Assembly (NCBI GenBank): GCA_963843645.1
Contig: CAWJLE010000001.1
Location: 1 to 64,000 of the forward strand
Length of the DNA: 64,000 bases
Reading direction: 5' to 3'
From: CAWJLE01 sp963843645
GTDB taxonomy: Bacteria > Chloroflexota > Anaerolineae > DAOTYC01
Both the position numbers and the translations under genes were made by a program. Below, piece by piece: positions 33,169 to 42,600 of this stretch (its first letter is position 1; each line of letters starts with the position of its first letter). The notes below the pieces were generated by a model. It had not been told where the DNA came from. It worked only from the letters and a program-made list of their open reading frames with translations, and ran no database searches.

Positions 33169-34533
33169 CTAGGACGGCAGAGACCGGAGCGTGTTGGACT
33201 TCACGAGCGGCGTCTTGCCCGACGCGGCTTGCGGAATGGCCGGCACCTGTTGTACTTCAACGTTTGGGACGACCGCTCCTTGCTTCGCCAGCGCTTCGCG
33301 CATTGCATCGCCAAGCCCCTGTTGATCCAACGCGCCATGCACACCACTCAAGAGCACGTGCAAGCCGTCCACCTCTTGCACGACTTGCCAGCTGCTCACC
33401 GGCAGCGTATCCATGATGCTGAAGAAGACGATCGGATGGACGTTCACGCTGCCGCCGGTCACGCTGGGAAAGGATAGGATGTCCCAGACCCGCCCTTGAA
33501 CATCGTCGATCAGCCTGAAGGGGCGGCCGCAAGGACATCGATCGGGCGAGAGGCGCACGCTGTCCTCCAACTCGTAGCGAATCAGGGGCTGCGTGCGGCT
33601 GCCCAGGACCGTGACGAGAAGCTTGTCCCCGTAGATGCCCGCCGGCACGGGCCGGTTATCCCGATCGACTACCTCGATGATGGCGAGGTCCTCTTGAAGA
33701 TGCATGCCCCGATGCTGGCTGCACTCGGCGGCGATCCCGCCACAATCAGAAGTTCCGTATTCGTTGAAGAGCACCTCACCCCAGGCCTGCACGGCGCGGC
33801 CTCGTGTTTCCTGGGTCAGCACCTCAGAGCCGCTGATGACGGCGCGCGGCGAAATCCGGAGACGACCGGCAAGCTGCTCGTCGGCCAGAATGCGCACTAT
33901 GGAAGCGTAGGCCAATAGCACCTCCGGTTGCCAGGCATTCAGCCGCTCGACGATGCTCGGCACCGGCTCGCTCGCTGTCATTAACATGATCGGCATCCAC
34001 CAATTCCCCATGCTCTTCCCACCCTGCATCGACATGTGGGAGGGATTCGTTGAGGTGATCTGGGCCATCTTGATACGGTGGGTGAGTTTCAGCCTGACGC
34101 CTGCCCCTTCAAATACGCGAACGAGAGCCAGGGCCAGCGTGGCAGCCCATTCCGTGCGATTGGCGAGAAACAGACCCGGACGACCGCTGCTGCCCGCGGT
34201 TGAGTTGACCCAATAGCGGCCGAGAAAACGCTCATTCCCTCGCTGGTTGGCCACGTACTCCCTGACGTCCCGCAGGTGAACCGCGCGATCGGTCACCAGG
34301 TCGTCGAAGTGTTCCATTAGCATGGCTTTCGTCAGTACCGGGAGTTCGTGCAACGGCGCCTGGTGGAGGTCCCTATGGAACTGCTGGTAGAAAGGCGAAT
34401 GGGCATAGGCGTACTCACGCAAGAGGCGCAACGCCCGCGCCTGGTACGCCTCGAGTTGCTGGCGGGTCCAGCGTTCTTGCGCTCGCAACCGCCGGCGGCT
34501 CGAAAGGAGTTGGATGATCATTCCGATATCCAC
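33169..34533 (-). CDS. Phenylacetate-CoA ligase (PaaK)-like adenylate-forming enzyme
   Basis: About 454 residues from GTG 34533 (AGGAGG 10 nt upstream; a farther GTG at 34557 is less well placed). ANL superfamily: P-loop STAGSSGRPGLFLANR near residue 112, EYGTSDCGGIAAEC near 245, IRYELEDSVRLSPDRCPCGR (Cys-rich turn typical of PaaK relatives) near 330, C-terminal SGKTPLVKSN with the catalytic lysine region. Activates a carboxylic acid, substrate unknown. Follows a TetR gene by 48 nt, so its inducer may be the acid or its thioester. Confidence 0.8.
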   Translation of the reverse strand: MDIGMIIQLLSSRRRLRAQERWTRQQLEAYQARALRLLREYAYAHSPFYQQFHRDLHQAPLHELPVLTKAMLMEHFDDLVTDRAVHLRDVREYVANQRGNERFLGRYWVNSTAGSSGRPGLFLANRTEWAATLALALVRVFEGAGVRLKLTHRIKMAQITSTNPSHMSMQGGKSMGNWWMPIMLMTASEPVPSIVERLNAWQPEVLLAYASIVRILADEQLAGRLRISPRAVISGSEVLTQETRGRAVQAWGEVLFNEYGTSDCGGIAAECSQHRGMHLQEDLAIIEVVDRDNRPVPAGIYGDKLLVTVLGSRTQPLIRYELEDSVRLSPDRCPCGRPFRLIDDVQGRVWDILSFPSVTGGSVNVHPIVFFSIMDTLPVSSWQVVQEVDGLHVLLSGVHGALDQQGLGDAMREALAKQGAVVPNVEVQQVPAIPQAASGKTPLVKSNTLRSLPS

Positions 34534-34581
34534 GATAGCGATCCCTCCTGCTAGCACTTTCCCGAGCTGAAGGAAATATGG

Positions 34582-35277
34582 CTAACTACCGGCTGGCTTT
34601 CTCCCCTCTGGATCGATCATCCCGGCAACGATGAAATCGACGAGATACTCCCGAGCGGAGGCGAGGGCGCTCACGGACGAGAGCTCCTCACCCTGGACGA
34701 GCATCCGGTATACGGGCAGGAAGGCGAGATAGGACTGGCAGATCTGGACGATCATCGTCAGCTGTATCACCGGAACGAAACCCGATCGGAGCAGTCCGGC
34801 AACCTGTGCCTTGTGCGAGAGTGTCCGGAACCGTTCGATATCGCCCTGTCCACTCTGAAACTCTGAAACGATCTGTTCGTACGTCCGCCAGCCCGCGGCC
34901 ATCTCCCAGGTTAAGATGCGCACGAAGCGGGGGTGTTCGAGCAGGTAATCGAAGACCGTCTGGACCATCGTTCTCAGGAAGGCCCGGAACCAGTCCGCCG
35001 GCCACGCAGCGGTCTCGTTTTGCAGCAAGGGGGCGTACACACCCGTCAGCAGGCCGTCCAACTCCCTGTCAGCCCGCCTGATCACCTCGGCATAGAGGCC
35101 AAGCTTATCACCAAAATACTGGCCGATCAGGCTCTTGTTGTAGCCGGAGACTTTCGCGATGGCATCCACGCGTCCGCCGGCGAAGCCATGCTCGGCGAAG
35201 ACGATTCCCGCCGCTTCGAGAATAACCTGACGCGTTTTTTCTGCATCTCGCGGTCGCGGGTTTTTGGGCTCAGGCAT
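34582..35277 (-). CDS. TetR-family transcriptional regulator
   Basis: 231 residues from ATG 35277. N-terminal HTH: TRQVILEAAGIVFAEHGFAG, then VDAIAKVSGYNKSLIGQYFG, then DKLGLYAEVI. C-terminal helical ligand domain of about 170 residues. First gene of a two-gene operon with the PaaK-like ligase; probably represses it. A palindrome overlapping its own promoter (35310-35331) points to autorepression. Confidence 0.9.
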   Translation of the reverse strand: MPEPKNPRPRDAEKTRQVILEAAGIVFAEHGFAGGRVDAIAKVSGYNKSLIGQYFGDKLGLYAEVIRRADRELDGLLTGVYAPLLQNETAAWPADWFRAFLRTMVQTVFDYLLEHPRFVRILTWEMAAGWRTYEQIVSEFQSGQGDIERFRTLSHKAQVAGLLRSGFVPVIQLTMIVQICQSYLAFLPVYRMLVQGEELSSVSALASAREYLVDFIVAGMIDPEGRKPAGS

Positions 35278-35309
35278 GGATTGCCCCCTGTTTCTCAATC
35301 TTGTCTATA

Positions 35310-35331
35310 ATTATCTAACCGGATAGATTAT
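35310..35331. promoter_or_regulatory. Candidate TetR operator
   Basis: Palindrome ATTATCTAACCGGATAGATT (continuing AT) centred on CCGG, 22 bp with one mismatched pair. It covers the -10 box and the transcription start of the tetR promoter. Confidence 0.65.
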
Positions 35332-35355
35332 ATCGTGGGACGGGGCGAATGTCAA
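35327..35355 (-). promoter_or_regulatory. Consensus sigma70 promoter of the tetR-paaK operon
   Basis: Minus strand TTGACA (35355-35350), exactly 17 nt, TATAAT (35332-35327). The best promoter in the window. Confidence 0.8.
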
Positions 35356-35399
35356 GAGGGTAGTCGGTTGGGCCCTACGCAGCCGATCACCCTCTTGAC
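35351..35399. other. Hairpin upstream of the tetR promoter
   Basis: GTCAAGAGGGT (35351-35361) and ACCCTCTTGAC (35389-35399) are exact 11-bp arms; an inner TCGGTTG/CAGCCGA stem lies within. The left arm contains the -35 box, so it may be chance, a second operator, or the edge of the duplicated segment. Confidence 0.4.
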
Positions 35400-35598
35400 C
35401 GCCTCGATGTCGGCCCAGCCGCGCTTGATGCCGCCCAGGGGATTGTCCATCGGGACGTCGTCTGACTGCGCCCAATTCTCGGCCATCATGTGCACGTCGC
35501 CCGAATTGAAGGCGCAATAGAACTGAACGAGCGCCTGATACGGTGAAGACAATCGCCCCTGGTCTTCCTGACCCGTGATCGCTTGTTGAATCGGGACC
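35397..35598 (-). pseudogene. Truncated copy of the NTF2-like gene (N-terminal part)
   Basis: Nearly identical to 31647-31847 (four differences in about 198 nt). Lacks the C-terminal two thirds and about 45 nt around the start codon; continues directly into repeat block B with the same junction sequence (CCTGACGCCGGCGCACCGTC) as in block A. Confidence 0.85.
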
Positions 35599-35604
35599 TG
35601 ACGC

Positions 35605-36613
35605 CGGCGCACCGTCAGACTTCCGAAGTCTCCCTTCCCTTCGGGGTCTCCGCCTCTTCGCCGCGATCGGCGGCTGCAGGGCTATCGCACCCTAAGCCAT
35701 CGAGCTGCCCAGAGGCCGGCCGCCCGGCGACTTTATCCCCGGGCGGGCCGACTCAAAATCGGGCGGCTGAGTCCGACCCAGACTTCCGAAGTTCCTGAAA
35801 CTTCGGAAGTCTCCCCGTCACTTCGGAGGGTCTCCGCCCCTACCGACGATCGGCGGCTGCAGGGCTATCGCACCCTAAGCCATCACCTGCCCAGAGGCCG
35901 CCCGCCCGGCGATAAAGTCGCCGGGCTATATGACAACGTCCGATGAATCGGACTTCTGGCTGCTCTGAAGTCCGATGAATCGGACGCTGTCGTGTAGCCC
36001 GGCGACTTTATCGCCGGGCGGGCCGGCTTAAAATCGGGCGGCTGAATCCGACCCAGACTTCCGAAGTTTTGAAAACTTCGGAAGTCTCCCCGTGACTTCG
36101 GAGGGTCTCCGCCTCTACGCCACGATCGGCGGCTGCAGGGCTATCGCACCCTAAGCCATCGAGCTGCCCAGAGGCCGGCCCGCCCGGCGATAAAGTCGCC
36201 GGGCTATGTGACAGCGTCCGATGAATCGGACTTCTGGCTGCTCTGAAGTCCGATTCATCGGACGCTGTCGTGTAGCCCGGCGACTTCATCACCGGGCGGG
36301 CCGACTCAAAATCGGGCGGCTGAGTCCGACCCAGACTTCCGAAGTTCCTGAAACTTCGGAAGTCTCCCCATCACTTCGGAGGGTCTCCGGCTTTACGCCA
36401 CGATCGGCGGCTGCAGGGCCATCGCACCCTAAGCCATCACCTGCCCAGAGCCGGCCGCCCGGCGACTTTATCGCCGGGCGGCCGGCTCAAAAATCGGGCG
36501 GCTGAATCCGACCCAGACTTCCGAAGTTCCTGAAACTTCGGAAGTCTCCCCATCACTTCGGAGGGTCTCCGCCTCTACGCCACGATCGGCGGCTGCAGGG
36601 CTATCGCACCCTA
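35605..36613. repeat. Palindrome-rich tandem array, block B
   Basis: About four and a half units of the block A repeat: 35619-35778 short, 35779-36055 long, 36056-36329 long, 36330-36509 short, 36510-36613 partial. The array runs up to, and supplies, the TAG stop (36611-36613) of the giant secreted protein, within the repeated CACCCTAAG. Confidence 0.85.
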
Positions 36614-39600
36614 AGCAACTCCCCCGCAGACGAGTGCTACCGTGCCGGCAGACCATTTCGGGGTGGCCGCACCCCTCACCGCAGCGCCGCTGGCGGTTGC
36701 CGCCGTGGATGTCACCGGGCCCAGGACGTTGTTGGCCTCGTTACTCTCCTTGACGTTGCCATAGGAGGTCGCGTAGTTGACGCTGTCCACGTAGGCGTAC
36801 ACGGGCAGCCCGGCCGGGAAGGCGTTGCTGCCGTCGAAGTAGTACTTCCCGCCGATGGTCAAGGTCAATGTCTCGCTGGGGGCCAGGCGCCGTGTAACAC
36901 CCCAGTACGCCCCGTACGGCGCGATGCTCTGCCAGGTCCGGTTGAGCGGCGGGGGGGCCGGGTTGGGATCGTAGTATACATCCACCCAGAAGGGGTCAGC
37001 GACCGCGCTGTTTCCCGCGTTGCGGATGGTCACGCGGGGGCCGCTCGGGCCGGTGGTCAGGCTGTCCACCACCAGGTCCGGGGCAGGCCTGGAATTTCTC
37101 AAGATCAACGGCAGATAGATACGCGATACGTCGTTGTCCAGGTTGACGGCCGCTATCTCGGCCGGCTTCAGCCCGGCGTAAAGCGGGTCGGCGGTGGCAG
37201 GGTCCATCGCCAACCGGACGCTGTAATCGACGTCCCCGGCCGGGTTATCGCCGTCGTCCAGGCCCGTAACGGTGACCGTCTGAACCCGGTTCCAATCGAG
37301 CGGCGTGAAGGTCAATTGAGACGGATCGACTGCGGCGACGGCTGAGTCACTGCTGGTCACAGCGATGACCACAGTGCCGGTCGGCTGGCTGTTGAGCCGG
37401 AGGGTGACCGTGAACACGCCGCCGTCCTCGCTGGTCTCGCCGCTGAGGGGCGAGAAGTCGAAGCCGGCTGTCTCATCATCAGTCAACGTCACGCTCACGT
37501 CGGCCACATCGGCGCCGGCCAGGGCCTCATACTCGGCGGCCGCGCTGGTGGGATCGCCGGTGGTCACGAAGCAGGTGCGGTCTGGCTGGTTATCCACATC
37601 GTCATTCAAAGCGGTGACGGTGACCGAGACGCCGTTCGTCCACGCGGCGAAGGGAATCGTCACACTGGGAGACACGACCGTGCAGGTTGAAGCCAGGGGC
37701 ACAGTCACGTCCGCGTTGTTCGTCGGTTGGCTGGACAGGCTGACGGTGATGGCAGCCGTGCCGCTTGCTTCCGGCAGAGTCAGGGCGGTGGGAACGACGG
37801 CGATGCCGGCCACGTCATCGTCGTTCACCATCACCGCGACGTTGTCCGGGGTTTGGCCGTCATAGTCAGGGTCGCTGCTGGCGACGTCGTAGGTGACGTT
37901 GCAGCCTTGCGGCCCGTCGTTCTCCCAGTCGTCCAGGGCGGTCACGGTGACCGTCACGCCGGCCGACCAGTTCCGCTCGCTCAGTTCCACCACGCTGGGG
38001 GAGAGCGTACATTCCGACGAATCGGACACGACCAGGGTGAAGGTCACGACGGCGGTTGGCTGGGTGTTCAGGCGGATGGCAAAGGTATCGCTGCCGTCCG
38101 GCTCCGCAATGGTCAGATCGGGCGCGCCGCCGGAGGGAGTGACGGTCACACCGGCCACGTCGTCATCCAAGATGCGCAGCAAGGCCGTGCTCTGACTGCC
38201 GATTTGGGCATTGCTCAGGCTGGTGACGGTCATCGTCAGGCTCTCTGTAGATTCGGCCAGGAAGTCCTGGGTAATCGGCACGTTCACCGTTTGCGCGCCG
38301 AGATCGCCCGCCGGGAAGGTGATGGTGATGGGACTGCTGGCATAATCCGTACCATTCCCGGTGGCGCTGTTATCCGTGAACGCAACCTGCACCCGCGTCT
38401 CCCCATCGACCTCGCCGGTGCGGGTCAGGCTGACGCCGGCGCCGACGGTCGTGCCGTCCTCATTGACCTGGTAGGCGGCCTGAGTGAATTCAACGCCGGG
38501 AATGGTCCCCGTTCCCGCGATGGCGAAGGTGTAGGGATTCTCGTCGCCGTCGTCGTTGGCGATAGTGACGCTGACCACCTGCGGCCCGGTGAGCGATGGG
38601 TCGAAGCGCACCTGGAAGGTGGTACTCTGGAAGGAGTCAACCGGAGTATCGGGCTGAGTCACCACGCTGAAATCGCCCGCCATAGCGCCGGTCAGCGAAA
38701 CCACCGGCGAGCCGGTGAGGTTTAAGGGGTACCCGCCGCTGTTGCTGATGGTAAAGGTGTGGGTGACTTGCCCACCGCTGACCGCCACGCGGCCGAAGTC
38801 GGTTTGGTCGGCGGGGTCGGGGGTGGCGTCGCCGCTGGCAATCGTCGCGCCGCTGCCGACCACGGCGATTTCGGGGGCGGTGTTGGTCAGGGTGTAGCCG
38901 GCGGCCAGGCTCAGGTTGCCCCGCGCCGTGGCCGTGATGACGTAGCTGCCCACCGTGTTGTTGGCCGTGATCACCTGCGTCACTGTTTCGCCGTCGATGG
39001 TGACGGTGTATACGGCGGGGTCGGTGCCGGCCCCGCTGCTGGGAGCGGTGAAGATGACCTGCCCCCCCTGCAGCGGCTCGTTGTAACCGCTGGTGACGGT
39101 GGCGGTCAAGGGGTTGGCAAAGGCCGTGTTAATGAGGGTGCTCTGGCCACTACCGCCGGCAGAGGTGAACGTGAAGCCCCGCGACTCAAACGCGCCGATG
39201 TCGCAAGCGGTCCCCTGCGGCCGGGCGACGCCGCGTTGATCGGTGGACAGGCAGTTGGCGCCGGAATCGATCGCCGGGCTGCCGGCGAGTAAGGCGAAAG
39301 TTGGGGTAGGCGCACCGTAATCGCCCAGGGAGCTGAGCAGCGGGTCGACGCCGACGAGGCTGCCGTTCGCGCCGTTGGTGATGCCGCAGGCGTCGCTGCC
39401 GATGGATGCAATCAGGTTGTTGGCGTTGGTGGCGACAGTGGCGTGGTTGCGACAATCGCCGCCGGCAGGGCTGTTGGCAATGATGCTGTTTCGCAGGTGC
39501 AGCGTGCCGTAATTGGAGATGCCGCCGCCCCCGCTGCCGGCCTGGTTGTCGCTGAAGGTGGTGTTGTTGGCCGTCAGGGTGCCATAGTTGGTGATTCCGC

Positions 39601-42600
39601 CGCCCTCGCTGCCGGCCTGGTTGCCGCTGAAGGTGGTGTTGTTGAGCGTCAGCGTAACCTGGTTGTTGATCCCGCCCCCCTCGTTGCCGGCCTGGTTGCC
39701 GCTGAAGGTGCTGTTATTGGCCGTCAGGGTGCCATAGTTGCTGATTCCGCCGCCATCGCCGTCGGACTGGTTGCCGTCGAAGATGCTGTGGTCGATCGTG
39801 AGAATGCCGGCATTGTAGATAGCACCACCCGTGTTGAAATAGCCACCGCCGGCCCGGTTGCCGCTGACGGCGCCGGCGTTGATCACCAGTACGCCCTCGT
39901 TGACGATGCCGCCGCCGTAGTCGGCCATGCCGTCGACCACAGCCAGGGAACTGAGCGTGACCACACCGGTAGACTGGATGGAGAAGATCCGGCGGGCGTT
40001 GTTGCCGCTGAGCTGCAGGCCGGGGGCGTTCGGGTTGGTAATCGTCACAGTGTTGCCGATGGCCAGTTCCGCCGAGGTCAGGCCGATCGTTTGTCCGGCC
40101 AGCGAGGGGGCAAAGTCAATCGTCCCGCCGTTGCAGACATTGGCGATCGCCTCGCGCAAGCTGCCCGGCCCGCTATCGTTGGCGTTCTGTACCGTGAGAG
40201 TGCCAAGACACGTCACGCTGCACGCCGCCCCGTCGCTGCCTGTTTGGCGGGTGCTGCTGAAAGAGGCGGTGTTGGTGATCACCTTCAGAGAGCCGCCGAT
40301 GTGGGTGGCGGTGAATTCGAAGGCGAGCGCGGTGCCCGCGGTCAGATTGCCCGTCCAGGTGAAGGCGTTGCTGTTTTGGACCAGGGCGCCGCCGGGCTTT
40401 TGGAGCCACTGCCCAAAGGCAACGTCGGCGGGCATAGGATCGGTCAGGATCACGTTGGGCGCATTCACCGCGCTGGCGTTGCTGATCACAATCGTGTAGG
40501 TGACCACGCCGTGGAAGGGCACGGCGCCGGGGGACACCGCTTTGGTCAGCGAGACGTCAGTGGTGGCTTCAACCGAACCAATGTCGCAGCGCAGACCGTA
40601 TGGCCGGAGTACGTCGCGCTGGTCGGTGGCCGGGCAGTAACCGGGATCGCCCCCATCGATGGCCGGCGAGCTGGGTAGGAGACCGTGGGTCAGCGTTTCA
40701 CCACCGTTATCGGCCAGCGGGCCAATTCTCGGATTTGCGGTCAGATCGCTGGTCTGGGTGGGCAGGCCATTCCAGGCGTTGGACAGGTTGTAGCCCAGCG
40801 AAGTGAAGGTGCCCCCACTTCTCTGGAAATTGTTGGTCCCGCCATTGTGCGCCACAATGCTGTTGTGCAGGGACAGCGCGCCGGATTCCACCCAGATACC
40901 GCTTTTGACCTGATTGGGGCTGACAGCCGTATTGCTGACAATCGTGCTGTTGATAATGTCGGCCGTGCCATTATACAGGTCAAACGCCCCACCGCCCCCG
41001 GAGTCAGCGACGCCGGTGGCCGTATTGCCGGAGAGGGTGCTGTTTTCCAGGGTCACTGTGCCGCCTATCTGCAAGATGCCGCCGCCGTAGAGTGAGGTGT
41101 TGCCGGTCAGGGTGCTTTGCCGGACCACCAGCGCACTCCCGTCGTTGAGGATGCCGCCGCCTTCGTCGGCCGAGCTGCCGGCCACGGTGCTCTGCTGGAT
41201 GATGAGTGTACCGGCGTTGTAAATGCCGCCGCCGCTGCCGGTCGCCGTACTGCTCAAGATGGCGCTGTGGGTCAGCGTCACGGCTGCCCCGGCCCCAACT
41301 TTGAGACCGCCGCCGCACGCTCGAAGGCCACAATCGCCGCCGGTATAATGACCGTGGACGAGGGTCAGGTTAGCCAGGGTTGCGCGGACGTTGCTGTTCA
41401 CGGCAAAAGGCCGGTACTGGTCGTCGCCGCTGACGGTGACGGCGTACGCCTGGCCGTCGATCGTCAATTCGCCGCCGGCGTCGTTGATGGCGGGCGGGGC
41501 CGAGGTGAGGGTAATGGTCTGCCCGCTGCCGATGCGAAACAGGATGGTATTGGCCCCGGACGCCGCGTTGGCGGCCAGAATCGCTTCCCGCAGGGTGCAG
41601 TGAACATCGGTGCACATGAAGCCATCGACTGTACTATCGTCGTCGGCGGCGGTGTTCACGACGAAGGTGGGGCCGGGTTGGTAGGCCCTGAACGAGGTAC
41701 AGGGGCTGTACACCGCTTCGTGGCTGCTGTCGCCGGAGTAGAGGGCGCGGTAGTAAAAGCTGGTCGCCGCAAAGGCGGTCGTCTCGACTGCGCCGTCGAC
41801 CAGATTCTGGTTGTTGGTATTGGTGGGGCTGCCGCTGCAAGTCGAGTTATCATAGCGGTACAAATGAGTAGCCCCGGTAGGGGTGGCGCCAACGCCGGTC
41901 ACCGATATGGTGGCGTGGATCATCGCGCCCACAGGGGCCTGGACGATGGGTGTATGAGCGGCGTCGTGCATGGCCACGGTGAGGCTGGTTTGACCCACCG
42001 CTACGGTGTCGGAATTGCAGGTGTTGTTATTCTCCAGCAGTTCTGAGACAACGTCGTTCGGGTCTACCCGGCATGCCCCGCCGGAACGTGGGTTAACCAG
42101 GATGGGGATGCCGCTGGTGTTGACCGAGACGGCTACGGTAAACTGCCCGGCGGCGGCCAGGGTGACCGGGCCGCCGTTGGCCCGGCAAATCAGCGTGTAG
42201 GCGGAAACGGTGCAGTTTAGCGGCCCGCTGAGGCCGGTAGCATCTTCAACGGAGGCTGAGGCCCCATACGACGCGTTCGCACTGGGCAAATCATCCTGCA
42301 AAACGACCGTATTGGCGGCAAATGCGGCCGTGTCGCCGCCGGCATTACTGATAGTGAGCGTCCAATGGAAAGGCGTGTCGGCCGCCACCGCGCCCCCCAC
42401 ATCGTCCGTCTTTTGGACTCTCAAATCGGGCTTGCCCAGAAATTCATAAGCTCCCCTATCCACCAACGGCGGTGTGCCCAGGCCGGAGTCAGTCACCGCG
42501 GGAGTATCGATGAACCGTGGATTGCCGTCCAGGTCGGTGGTCAAGCCGGCGGGCACGGCGCCGTTGTCGCCCGCATCGATAGCCGGAGAGGTGACGAACA

